From contig SLMS01000131.1 in the NCBI GenBank assembly GCA_007133495.1, positions 1-34,559 on the forward strand: a stretch of 34,559 nucleotides of DNA, in the 5' to 3' direction. Below, in pieces: positions 1-6,836 of the stretch. Below the pieces are notes generated by a model, which saw only the letters and a list, made by a program, of their open reading frames with translations, was not told the origin of the DNA and searched no databases. The position numbers and the translations under genes were made by a program. Numbering within the stretch: the first letter of the stretch is position 1; every line of letters begins with the position of its first letter. Source of the DNA: Candidatus Sumerlaeota bacterium (GTDB taxonomy: Bacteria > Sumerlaeota > Sumerlaeia > SLMS01).

Positions 1-26
1 CACGGAAATACAACTGTGTTTCCGTG
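1..26 (-). terminator. Hairpin after the response-regulator gene, at the window edge
   Basis: A perfect 8-bp inverted repeat (CACGGAAA at 1-8, TTTCCGTG at 19-26) encloses a 10-nt loop. It lies 27 nt beyond the stop codon of the minus-strand response-regulator gene, where an intrinsic terminator would be expected. The window ends at the hairpin, so any following T-run cannot be seen and the call rests on the stem and its position. Confidence 0.5.
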
Positions 27-53
27 GCGTGAATCCCTGCACCGGAAGAAAGC

Positions 54-1625
54 TTAATCCAGCTCGTACTTCTTCATCTTTCTGTATAGACGCTTCCTGT
101 CTATACCGAGCGCCTTCGCCGCCTCCACCTTCCGCCCCTTCGCCCGCCGCAGCGCCTCCACGATCTGACGCTTCTCCATCTCATCCAGCGTCAGGGGCTT
201 TTCCGGGGCCTTCGGCACGAACGGCTCTGAAAACGACGGTGCGCCCCCGCCGTTCCCGCCCTGCGAGGCGGAGGGTGCCTTTGGTGCAGGCGATTGGCGC
301 GCCGCCGGCGGCAGCGTCTGCCGCGCCGGAACGGGCTTCGCCGCACCCGCATCGTCCTCGTCGAACGGCCGCACCGCCGCCAGCGCCTCTTCCGGCGAAC
401 GGAAGAGCTGCGGCGGCAGGTCCTCCACCGCGATCGTGTCCGAAACGCTCAGCGCAAAAATGCGCTCCACCACGTTCTCCAGCTCGCGTATATTTCCCGG
501 CCATGGATACTGCACCAACATCTCCATCGCCTCGGGCTGTACCGACTTCGCCGCCACGTCGTAATCCTTCGCATACCGCAGTATAAAATGCCCTGCCAGC
601 GGCGGAATATCCTCCTGCCGCTCCCGCAACGGCAGCAGGTGAAGATTCACTACCGAAAGCCTATAAAACAAATCCTGGCGGAAATTCCGCCGGCGCACTT
701 CATATTCGAGGTCCCTGTTCGTCGCGCAGATAAGCCGCAGGTTGATCTTGTGCGCCGCCGTGTCGCCCACCGGAATGACCTCGCGCTCCTGTATCGCACG
801 CAGCAGTTTCACCTGCAAATGAGGCGACATTTCCGATATCTCGTCCAGAAACAGCGTCCCACCTTCCGCCGCCTGGAAAAAACCAACGTGATCGTTCACC
901 GCGCCCGTAAAGGCACCCTTGCGGTGGCCGAAAAGCTGGCTCTCCAGCAGCGTCTCGCTCAGCGCCCCGCAGTTCACCGCAATGAACGGATAGCGCGCGA
1001 AGGGCCCGCTGTCGTGAATCGCCCGCGCGATCAACTCCTTTCCCGTTCCGCTCTCCCCCGTGATCAACACCGTGCTGCGGTTCCGCGCCACCCGGTCCAC
1101 CATCCCCAGCACGTCACGGATATGCGCCGACTCCCCGATGATTTCGTAGTGAGGCTCGCCAGCGCCCAGCCGCGCCTTCAACTGCCTGTTCTCCGACCGC
1201 AGGTCCCGCAATTCGAGAGCCCGTGAAAGCACCAGCAGAATCTCGTCCGGGTTCGCCGGCTTGATCAGGTAATCCACCGCCCCCGTCTTCATCGCATCCA
1301 CCGCCGACTGGATAGACCCATGCCCTGTCAGCACGATCACCGGCATGTCGGGGTATCTTTGCCGCACCCGGTGGAGCAGCCCCATCCCGTCGAGCTTCGG
1401 CATCTTCAGGTCCGTCAGCACCGCATCGATCGGCACCGGCGCCTCGCTTTCCTCCGGCCGGTCCGGATCGGGCATGTTCTCCTGCAGGACCTCCATGCCC
1501 TCCTCACCATCGTGCGCCGTGATCACCTCGTAGCCGTGCCGGCGGAGAATCTTTGCCAGCATCAGCACCAGGTTTTTCTCGTCATCGACGAGCAGAATTC
1601 TTGGAGTCCGTTTTTCGTGAGGCAT
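54..1625 (-). CDS. NtrC-family sigma-54-dependent response regulator
   Basis: This 523-residue protein has the full NtrC layout. It has an N-terminal receiver (about residues 9-140; acidic pair D14/D15, phospho-acceptor D72 in LTDLKMPK, T100, K122). The AAA+ domain carries Walker A GESGTGKE (190-197), the sigma-54 contact loop GAFTGA (237-242) and Walker B GGTLFLDE (255-262). A Pro/Ala/Gly-rich linker leads to a C-terminal Fis-type helix-turn-helix in the last 35 residues. As in the family, phosphorylation by a partner histidine kinase would switch on ATP hydrolysis and open sigma-54 promoter complexes. No kinase gene is in the window. One oddity is an acidic, Pro-rich insert in the receiver at about residues 51-66. 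The start at 1625 was chosen because the receiver begins directly after it; upstream codons in frame look non-coding. It lies 67 nt downstream of the small conserved gene on the same strand and is probably co-transcribed with it. Confidence 0.95.
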   Translation of the reverse strand: MPHEKRTPRILLVDDEKNLVLMLAKILRRHGYEVITAHDGEEGMEVLQENMPDPDRPEESEAPVPIDAVLTDLKMPKLDGMGLLHRVRQRYPDMPVIVLTGHGSIQSAVDAMKTGAVDYLIKPANPDEILLVLSRALELRDLRSENRQLKARLGAGEPHYEIIGESAHIRDVLGMVDRVARNRSTVLITGESGTGKELIARAIHDSGPFARYPFIAVNCGALSETLLESQLFGHRKGAFTGAVNDHVGFFQAAEGGTLFLDEISEMSPHLQVKLLRAIQEREVIPVGDTAAHKINLRLICATNRDLEYEVRRRNFRQDLFYRLSVVNLHLLPLRERQEDIPPLAGHFILRYAKDYDVAAKSVQPEAMEMLVQYPWPGNIRELENVVERIFALSVSDTIAVEDLPPQLFRSPEEALAAVRPFDEDDAGAAKPVPARQTLPPAARQSPAPKAPSASQGGNGGGAPSFSEPFVPKAPEKPLTLDEMEKRQIVEALRRAKGRKVEAAKALGIDRKRLYRKMKKYELD

Positions 1626-1692
1626 GTGAGCTGTCAGTAGCCGATCGTCTAGAGTGCGGGGCAGCCCCCGGCTGCCGCCGTGAGTCCTTCGT

Positions 1693-2013
1693 TCAGGTCC
1701 CCTCCGGCTCCTCCGCATCGCCGCCGGTCTTCAGCCGGCGCACCTCGTACCCCTCCAGCGCCCCCGGCCGGTGCTGCGCGCAGATCGCCGCATGAGCGGA
1801 CTGCAAACCCGCCAGCAGCCCGTCCTCCCATGCAAACTGCGGGTTCTCCGCCACCTCCGGCCAGTCGAAAGGATTCATCAGGTCGTCCGCCGTCAGGTGC
1901 GGCACGATCCGCCGCGCAATCCGCAGGCACTTCTCCCGCTGGTGCACGATCATGTCGTCGAGCAGCCGCAGCACCTCCGCTGCCTTCATGCCGCCCTTTG
2001 CCTCTTCATCCAT
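1693..2013 (-). CDS. Small conserved hypothetical protein (about 106 aa)
   Basis: A short soluble protein, helical by inspection, with no signal peptide or membrane segment. Its centre holds a motif of the type DLMNPFDWPEV, then NPQFAWEDGLLAGL, which resembles a family of small uncharacterised proteins I recall from PVC-type bacteria; no function is known to me. An N-terminal helix region (DMIVHQREKCLRIARRIVP) precedes it. The ATG at 2013 gives 106 residues; an internal ATG at 1989 follows a purine-rich AAAGGG stretch and could be the true start, giving 98. The gene is first of a two-gene minus-strand unit with the NtrC-type regulator and is divergent from the sigma-factor gene, so it may be a small partner or a hitchhiker of that regulator. 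The motif conservation and the lack of any competing frame support it as real. Confidence 0.7.
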   Translation of the reverse strand: MDEEAKGGMKAAEVLRLLDDMIVHQREKCLRIARRIVPHLTADDLMNPFDWPEVAENPQFAWEDGLLAGLQSAHAAICAQHRPGALEGYEVRRLKTGGDAEEPEGT

Positions 2014-2031
2014 TGCCAGCCGCTGCCTTTC

Positions 2032-2085
2032 TGCACAAGGCCTTGCACTTTCCCCCACCCTGTGTCCTCCTCGCGGCAGGACACA
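2032..2085. promoter_or_regulatory. Palindrome and inverted repeat in the divergent promoter region
   Basis: The 181-nt gap (2014-2194) between the minus-strand conserved gene and the plus-strand sigma gene contains a perfect 10-bp palindrome CAAGGCCTTG (2036-2045). It also holds a perfect 8-bp inverted repeat, TGTGTCCT (2061-2068) and AGGACACA (2078-2085), with a 9-nt spacer. Both could be regulator-binding sites for the divergent pair, or the second could be a hairpin in a leader RNA. I see no convincing -35/-10 pair. Confidence 0.35.
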
Positions 2086-2194
2086 ATTGCAGACTGTGCC
2101 CCCCGTACCGCCCGGCTGCGATTTTGGTGAAAGAAACCTCCCTCCTGCGGCCTTACCAGTCAGAAGGAAGGTCACCGCCCCCAAGGCTTGCCTC

Positions 2195-4081
2195 ATGCAC
2201 GGCATCCCGTCCGACCAGCAATTCGAGGAGTTCTTCGCCCGCCACAGTCCCGCCGTCTGGCGGCTCTGCCTGAGCATCCTCCAGTCCGAGGACGACGCCG
2301 CCGACGCGTTCCAGAACGCGTGGGTACGCTTCTTCCGCAAGGCGCGCGGCCGGCCCGAGGCGCTCGCTCACCCCGGTGCCGCGGCGCTCCTGCTCCGCTT
2401 TGCCAGCCGTGAGGCCGGGACGCTCCGGTCCCGCCGCTGGCGCCAAGCGAAGCGGGAACTCCCCGGTGCGCTCCCCACGCTCACCACCCCGGACGGCTCG
2501 CCCGCCGCGGCGCTGGCCGAGCGCGAGGCCGCCGCGAAGGTCCTGCACTGTCTGGACGGCCTGCCCGAGCGCTACGCCCTGCCCATCCGCCTGCACTACC
2601 TGGCCGGGCTCAAGCACCGGGAGATCGCCGAGGTGCTCGGCGTGAGCGTGAACACGGTCTCGACGAGGCTCGCGCGCGGGACGGACCGGCTGCGGACCAG
2701 GCTCCAACGCGCGGGCATCCGCGGGCCGGAGTCGGTGCTTTTGACCGCCGCGGGCCTCCTAGCCGCGAGCGTCCCGCCAGCCGTATCCGCCGCCAAGGTG
2801 AGCACCCTCGCCGCCGCGGCCGGGAGTGGCGCCTTCCTCGCATCCCTTTCAGGAGCCACTGCGATGAAACTCGGACTCGGCGGCGCAGCCGCTGTCACCG
2901 CCGCCGCCATCGGCATTGCCGTCCTCACCCCGGACGAAAACCCCGCCACGGCGGAATCCTCGGGCCCGGAACCGGTGGCGGCCACCCAGCAGGCCGGTTC
3001 CTCTCCTCCCGCTTCCGCCGCATCCGGCAACCTGCCCGGCCGCCTGGAGGCACGCTTCCTCGCCCCGGAGGACACCACACCCGGGGTCACCGCGCGCGAG
3101 CTGCACCAACGCCTCCGCACCGATGGCATGGCCGCCTTCCCCGCTCCCACCGTCGATGATGTGCAGCCCTTTGTCGCGGAGTTCACCGGCAACTGGCCCG
3201 TTCAGGGGCGCCTGGAGGGCTTCGAACCTCTCGGTCTCGAGCACTTTCCCCCATCGCCAGGCTCCATTGAGCGCAGCCAAGCCGCCCCCCACGGCATCGT
3301 TGAGCGTGTCCAGACACAAGTGGACGGCAGCCCCGCAGAAACACGCAGGACCATCCACGGCGCTGTCTCCGGCCGCATGATCCGCGAGTCCGGAACGGTG
3401 ACCCAGACCGTCGAGGTGGACATGCCACATTTGGTCATCATGCCCAACGGCCGGCAACTCATCGGCCGCTGGCGCAATCACGCCTCGGCCGCCATCCCCG
3501 GCGATTCCGCCGCACTCCCCTTCGTCATCGTCGCCGGTGGGGAGGTGTCCCGTGGCATCACCGCGATCGGCGGCGATTTCACTGGCGGAGCCGGTCCCGA
3601 ACCCGCCGCATGGGGAACCGTGTCCGTCTATACAAATGGAGGCACGGTGGGGCCTCTGTCCAGTTTCGAATTCCCGCTCTATGAGGGGATGACTCTCGAC
3701 GGATTCACCGGAAGCCAGCAGCCATTCATCACGGAATTCTACACGCAGGAGGGCGGCGTGCAGCGGCGCCGTTCCATCCAGTCCACCTCAGCCAGCGGTA
3801 TGTCGGTCGCGCTCGAACCGTCCGAAAATGTGGCCGGGTCGTGGGCCCTCCGCGTGGTATTCGACTATACAGACACCAACCCCCGCCCGGGAGGAAGCCC
3901 GCCGGTAGTCCGGCAGCGCGATTCCGTAACCTGGGAGGACACACTGACCATTACCACCGGAAGGCGAACTCTCCGTGCCCGCCCGGGAGATATACGCAGC
4001 GAAGTCGCACGCCCTGGACCCACCCAGCCCCCCGGCTCACCGGAAGAGCGCCACTACGAACTCCGCATCACCGTTGAGTAG
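2195..4081 (+). CDS. ECF-type sigma factor fused to a membrane anchor and large C-terminal domain
   Basis: The 628-residue product begins with a sigma-70 region 2 (about residues 8-85; FEEFFARH, DDAADAFQNAWVRFF). Region 4 follows at about 115-172 (LPERYALPIRLHYLAGL, then the helix-turn-helix HREIAEVLGVSVNTVSTRL). ECF sigma factors usually stop near 180-200 residues. This one continues through Ala-rich hydrophobic stretches (about 181-200 and, most strongly, 226-244) into about 380 further residues that look beta-rich, with no domain I recognise. The simplest topology is a cytoplasmic sigma region tethered to the inner membrane with a periplasmic sensor-like tail. Fused membrane extensions are known in PVC sigma factors. 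No separate anti-sigma gene is adjacent. The start at 2195 is chosen because region 2 begins immediately after it; the upstream in-frame sequence is non-coding in character and the ribosome-binding site is weak. Confidence 0.88.
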   Translation: MHGIPSDQQFEEFFARHSPAVWRLCLSILQSEDDAADAFQNAWVRFFRKARGRPEALAHPGAAALLLRFASREAGTLRSRRWRQAKRELPGALPTLTTPDGSPAAALAEREAAAKVLHCLDGLPERYALPIRLHYLAGLKHREIAEVLGVSVNTVSTRLARGTDRLRTRLQRAGIRGPESVLLTAAGLLAASVPPAVSAAKVSTLAAAAGSGAFLASLSGATAMKLGLGGAAAVTAAAIGIAVLTPDENPATAESSGPEPVAATQQAGSSPPASAASGNLPGRLEARFLAPEDTTPGVTARELHQRLRTDGMAAFPAPTVDDVQPFVAEFTGNWPVQGRLEGFEPLGLEHFPPSPGSIERSQAAPHGIVERVQTQVDGSPAETRRTIHGAVSGRMIRESGTVTQTVEVDMPHLVIMPNGRQLIGRWRNHASAAIPGDSAALPFVIVAGGEVSRGITAIGGDFTGGAGPEPAAWGTVSVYTNGGTVGPLSSFEFPLYEGMTLDGFTGSQQPFITEFYTQEGGVQRRRSIQSTSASGMSVALEPSENVAGSWALRVVFDYTDTNPRPGGSPPVVRQRDSVTWEDTLTITTGRRTLRARPGDIRSEVARPGPTQPPGSPEERHYELRITVE

Positions 4082-4098
4082 GGTACTGGGCAGGCAGC

Positions 4099-4380
4099 TC
4101 ACCCAAGGAGCGCCATCAACAGGAGAATAAAACCCATAAGCACCCCCAGCGGCAACGGAATCAACCACATCCGCGCCAACTGTGTCTGCGTATAGGTTCC
4201 GATATACCGCTTGTCGCCATCCTTGAAATACCACCAGGCGACTCTTTCGAATAGCGTGTTTGGCTGCTTGATCTCGCCACCGCCAATGACGCGAATGCAC
4301 GAAAACAGTCCGATGATGCAATAGGCCATGAGGGCGATTGCCACGATGACCAGCAAAACGCGCCCTGTATCGATTTCCAT
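4099..4380 (-). CDS. Small two-helix membrane protein, unknown function
   Basis: A 93-residue protein with a hydrophobic segment near each end (about residues 8-30 and 70-92). Between them is a polar loop rich in aromatic and charged residues (WWYFKDGDKRYIGTYTQ). I do not recognise the family. The layout suggests a small inner-membrane protein with both ends on the same side. It sits 72 nt downstream of yggS on the same strand and is convergent with the sigma-factor gene, only 17 nt apart. Its base composition is noticeably less GC-rich than its neighbours, which may reflect its hydrophobic codons or a different origin. The ATG at 4380 is the only reasonable start. Confidence 0.65.
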   Translation of the reverse strand: MEIDTGRVLLVIVAIALMAYCIIGLFSCIRVIGGGEIKQPNTLFERVAWWYFKDGDKRYIGTYTQTQLARMWLIPLPLGVLMGFILLLMALLG

Positions 4381-4452
4381 GACGTGGCTCCATCCAGTGC
4401 TGCCGGGGTCTCGGGTCCCTAGCGTCCCTTCGTCAACCAGCCACCGCAGCGT

Positions 4453-5136
4453 CTATCCTTCGAACAGCGCCGTGCCGATCCGCACGATCGTGGCGCCCTC
4501 CTCCACCGCCACCTCGAAATCATTCGTCATTCCCATGGACAGGTGGGGGAGGGGCAGGCCAATCCGCTCCTGCAATTCATCCCGCAGCAGCCGCAACTTG
4601 CGGAACACCGGCCGGGATACCTCCGGGTCGTCGCTGTACGGGGCCATTGTCATCAGCCCCTGCACCCGGAGCCGGTCCAGCTCCGACACCGCCCGCACAA
4701 GCTCCGCAGCCTCGTCGCGCGCGGCCCCGTGTTTCTGCTCCTCGCCGGCTATATTAAACTGCACGAGCACCTCCAGCGGTGGCAACTCGGGACGCTTCGC
4801 AAACGCCTTCTGAAGCGCCTCCGCCACGTCCAGCTTCTCCACCGAATGCACCCACTGGACAAGTCCCGGAAGGTACTTCGCCTTGTTCTTCTGAAGCGGG
4901 CCAACAAAATGCCATGCGATTCCGTCCGGCAGTTGAGGGATGCGCTCCCGCGCCTCCTGCACCCGGTTTTCCGCAAGATGCGTCACGCCGAGTTCGTATA
5001 GCTGCCGCACCGTTTCGAGAGGGCGTTTCTTCACCACGGCCAGCAGCAGAACGTCCTCCCGCGGTCTGCCCGCACGTCTGCACGCATCCTCCAGTCGATC
5101 ATCTATATGCGAAAGGCGTTCCCGCGTCTCCTCCAT
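4453..5136 (-). CDS. yggS: YggS/PROSC-family pyridoxal-phosphate homeostasis protein
   Basis: The 227-residue protein matches the single-domain alanine-racemase-N fold family that binds pyridoxal phosphate and buffers its supply, without known enzyme activity. Recognisable blocks are LLLAVVKKRP, in which K36 aligns with the lysine that binds the cofactor, then AENRVQEA, WHFVGPLQKNKAKYL, GLMTMAP, LSMGMTNDFEVAVEEGAT and VRIGTALFEG at the end. Length is typical. The usual ENYVQE has Arg in place of Tyr. The ATG at 5136 is only 2 nt past the trpE stop codon, so the two genes are almost certainly one transcript with coupled translation. That pairing is functionally loose; the link may be general amino-acid metabolism. 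In-frame sequence upstream of 5136 lies inside trpE and is not part of this protein. Confidence 0.95.
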   Translation of the reverse strand: MEETRERLSHIDDRLEDACRRAGRPREDVLLLAVVKKRPLETVRQLYELGVTHLAENRVQEARERIPQLPDGIAWHFVGPLQKNKAKYLPGLVQWVHSVEKLDVAEALQKAFAKRPELPPLEVLVQFNIAGEEQKHGAARDEAAELVRAVSELDRLRVQGLMTMAPYSDDPEVSRPVFRKLRLLRDELQERIGLPLPHLSMGMTNDFEVAVEEGATIVRIGTALFEG

Positions 5137-5138
5137 CG

Positions 5139-6686
5139 CTACTCCAGCCCCGTCCCGGCCATCTCCACCGCCCGGAGAAGCCCCTTCGCCTTGTTCACGC
5201 ACTCCATGTATTCGTTCTCCGGGACGCTGTCCGCCACGATCCCGCCGCCGGACTGTATATACACGTGACCACCGGTGATGACTGCCGTTCGAATCGTGAT
5301 GCAACTGTCCATCGTGCCGTTGAAACTGAGATAGACAACCGCACCACCGTAGGGCCCCCTCCGGCTCACCTCCAGCTCGTCTATAATCTCCATCGCGCGG
5401 ATTTTCGGGGCGCCGCTCAGCGTCCCCGCCGGGAAAGTCGCCCCCAGCACGTCAAGCCCGTCGAAGCCCTCCACAATGTCCCCTTCCACGTTGCTCACGA
5501 TGTGCATCACGTGGCTGTAACGCTCAATCGTCATGAAATCGTTCACGTGAACCGAACCGAACTGGCACACGCGCCCCACGTCATTGCGGCCCAGGTCCAC
5601 CAGCATCACATGCTCCGCGCGTTCCTTCTCGTCCGCGAGCAGGTCCTGCTCCAGCGCCTCGTCCTCCTCCGGCGTCGCGCCGCGCGGCCGCGTTCCCGCG
5701 ATCGGCCGCACCGTCACTTTCCCCGTCCTGTTGTCCAGGCGCGAAAGAATCTCCGGCGAGGAACCGGCGAGCTGAAAATCCTTACCGCATTTCAGATAGA
5801 ACATATACGGCGAGGGGTTGATCGCCCGCAGCGCCCTGTATATATCGAACGGATGGCAGACCAGCGGCGTCCGGAAGCGCTGGCTCAGCACCACCTGGAA
5901 AATATCGCCCGCGGTGATGTACTCCTTCGCGCGCTCGACCCCCCGCAGATAGACATCCCGCGGGCAGTTCGCCTCCACCGGCACCTCGATCGGCGCAAAC
6001 GTGCCCGCATCCACCGGGTGGAAATCCCCCTCGTTGGCCTCCGGGCGCGAGCCGTGTGCATTGTTCGAACGCTCCCTCGGCACCGGCCCCAGCACAAGAT
6101 CGCGGAGCCCGTCCAGCCGCTTCGTCGCCCGGTCATACACCTTCTCCAGCGGCTCCTCCCCGTCCACGCGTGCCACGGAAACCAGCACCATACGGTGCCG
6201 CACGTGATCGAACGCGACTATATTCTCCGCCAGCATCACAAAACAATCCGGCAGCCCGAGGTGGTCCGGATTCTCGTCCGGAATCCTCTCGAAATAGCGC
6301 ACGGCATCGTAGGACAGATAACCCACAATGCCGCCCGCCAGCGGAGGCAACCCCGGTATATCCACCGGCCGGTAACGCCCCAGCAGCATGCGCAGCGTGT
6401 CCGCCGGCGTCTCCGCGGGCTGGAGGGCCGGATCGTCCGAAACAAGCTCCTGCCGCGTCCCCCACGCCTTCAGAATAACGTGCGGGTCCGCCCCGAGAAA
6501 CGTATAGCGCCCGATGTTCTCCCCGCCCTCCACTGAATCCAGCATGAAGGCGTGCGGGCTCGCCTCGTCCAGCTTGCGGAAAACCGAAACCGGCGTCTCC
6601 ATGTCCGCCAGCAACTCCCGGCACACCGGCACAACGGTGCCGGGCTTGGCAAGGCGCTTGAATTGGGCAAAGTCAGGAGTCTGCAT
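5139..6686 (-). CDS. trpE: Anthranilate synthase component I
   Basis: This 515-residue chorismate-utilising enzyme converts chorismate and ammonia (from the glutaminase subunit TrpG) to anthranilate, the first committed step of tryptophan synthesis. The N-terminal domain carries the LDSVEGGENIGRYTFLG block linked to feedback inhibition. The catalytic domain shows GGIVGYLSYDAVRYFE, LAGSSPEIL, RPIAGTRPRG, VDLGRNDVGRV, GTLSGAPKIRAMEIIDELE, RGPYGGAVVY and QSGGGIVADSVPE. The PIAGTRPRG and full-length N-terminal region fit anthranilate synthase better than isochorismate or aminodeoxychorismate synthases. Two starts are close: ATG at 6695 and ATG at 6686. A GGGAAGA sequence is correctly spaced only for 6686, so that is used. 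No trpG or other trp gene is in the window; the following gene is yggS, separated by 2 nt. Confidence 0.96.
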   Translation of the reverse strand: MQTPDFAQFKRLAKPGTVVPVCRELLADMETPVSVFRKLDEASPHAFMLDSVEGGENIGRYTFLGADPHVILKAWGTRQELVSDDPALQPAETPADTLRMLLGRYRPVDIPGLPPLAGGIVGYLSYDAVRYFERIPDENPDHLGLPDCFVMLAENIVAFDHVRHRMVLVSVARVDGEEPLEKVYDRATKRLDGLRDLVLGPVPRERSNNAHGSRPEANEGDFHPVDAGTFAPIEVPVEANCPRDVYLRGVERAKEYITAGDIFQVVLSQRFRTPLVCHPFDIYRALRAINPSPYMFYLKCGKDFQLAGSSPEILSRLDNRTGKVTVRPIAGTRPRGATPEEDEALEQDLLADEKERAEHVMLVDLGRNDVGRVCQFGSVHVNDFMTIERYSHVMHIVSNVEGDIVEGFDGLDVLGATFPAGTLSGAPKIRAMEIIDELEVSRRGPYGGAVVYLSFNGTMDSCITIRTAVITGGHVYIQSGGGIVADSVPENEYMECVNKAKGLLRAVEMAGTGLE

Positions 6687-6746
6687 GGGCGGCATTCTTC
6701 CCGCCCCGCCGGGCGGCTCAACAGAAAACCCCGCCCGCTGCCGCCA

Positions 6747-6836
6747 TCAATAGAGAATCCACCGCGTCACCCCGTCCCCCTTCACGGAAACGGCGTCCAG
6801 ACGCAGCTTCGCCCGCGGCCCGCTTGGCGTTGGCGG
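6747..6836 (-). pseudogene. In-frame remnant of a paralogous LTD/CotH-gene 3' end
   Basis: The 29 codons directly after the stop of the LTD/CotH gene, in the same frame and ending in their own TGA (6747-6749), encode a diverged copy of that gene's C-terminus. GPRAKLRLDAVSVKG (6777-6821) matches GPRAKLRLDDVTVAG (6885-6929) at 12 of 15 positions, and both end with a Trp three residues before the last (WILY versus WLIH). Most DNA differences between the copies fall at third codon positions, as expected for two once-functional coding copies rather than a recent stutter. It has no start codon of its own. I read it as the tail of a tandem paralogue whose body has been lost; readthrough of the TGA is the alternative. 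Confidence 0.6.

Noticed and set aside
5240-5260. TATA-rich words such as GTATATAC inside genes as promoter -10 elements
   Set aside because: Such words are scattered through coding sequence across the whole window in all frames, without paired -35 elements, so they cannot be used as promoter evidence here.
4779-6536. A plus-strand open frame of about 580 codons opposite yggS and trpE
   Set aside because: Both minus-strand genes are unambiguous. The antisense translation is Arg/His/Pro-rich without motifs.
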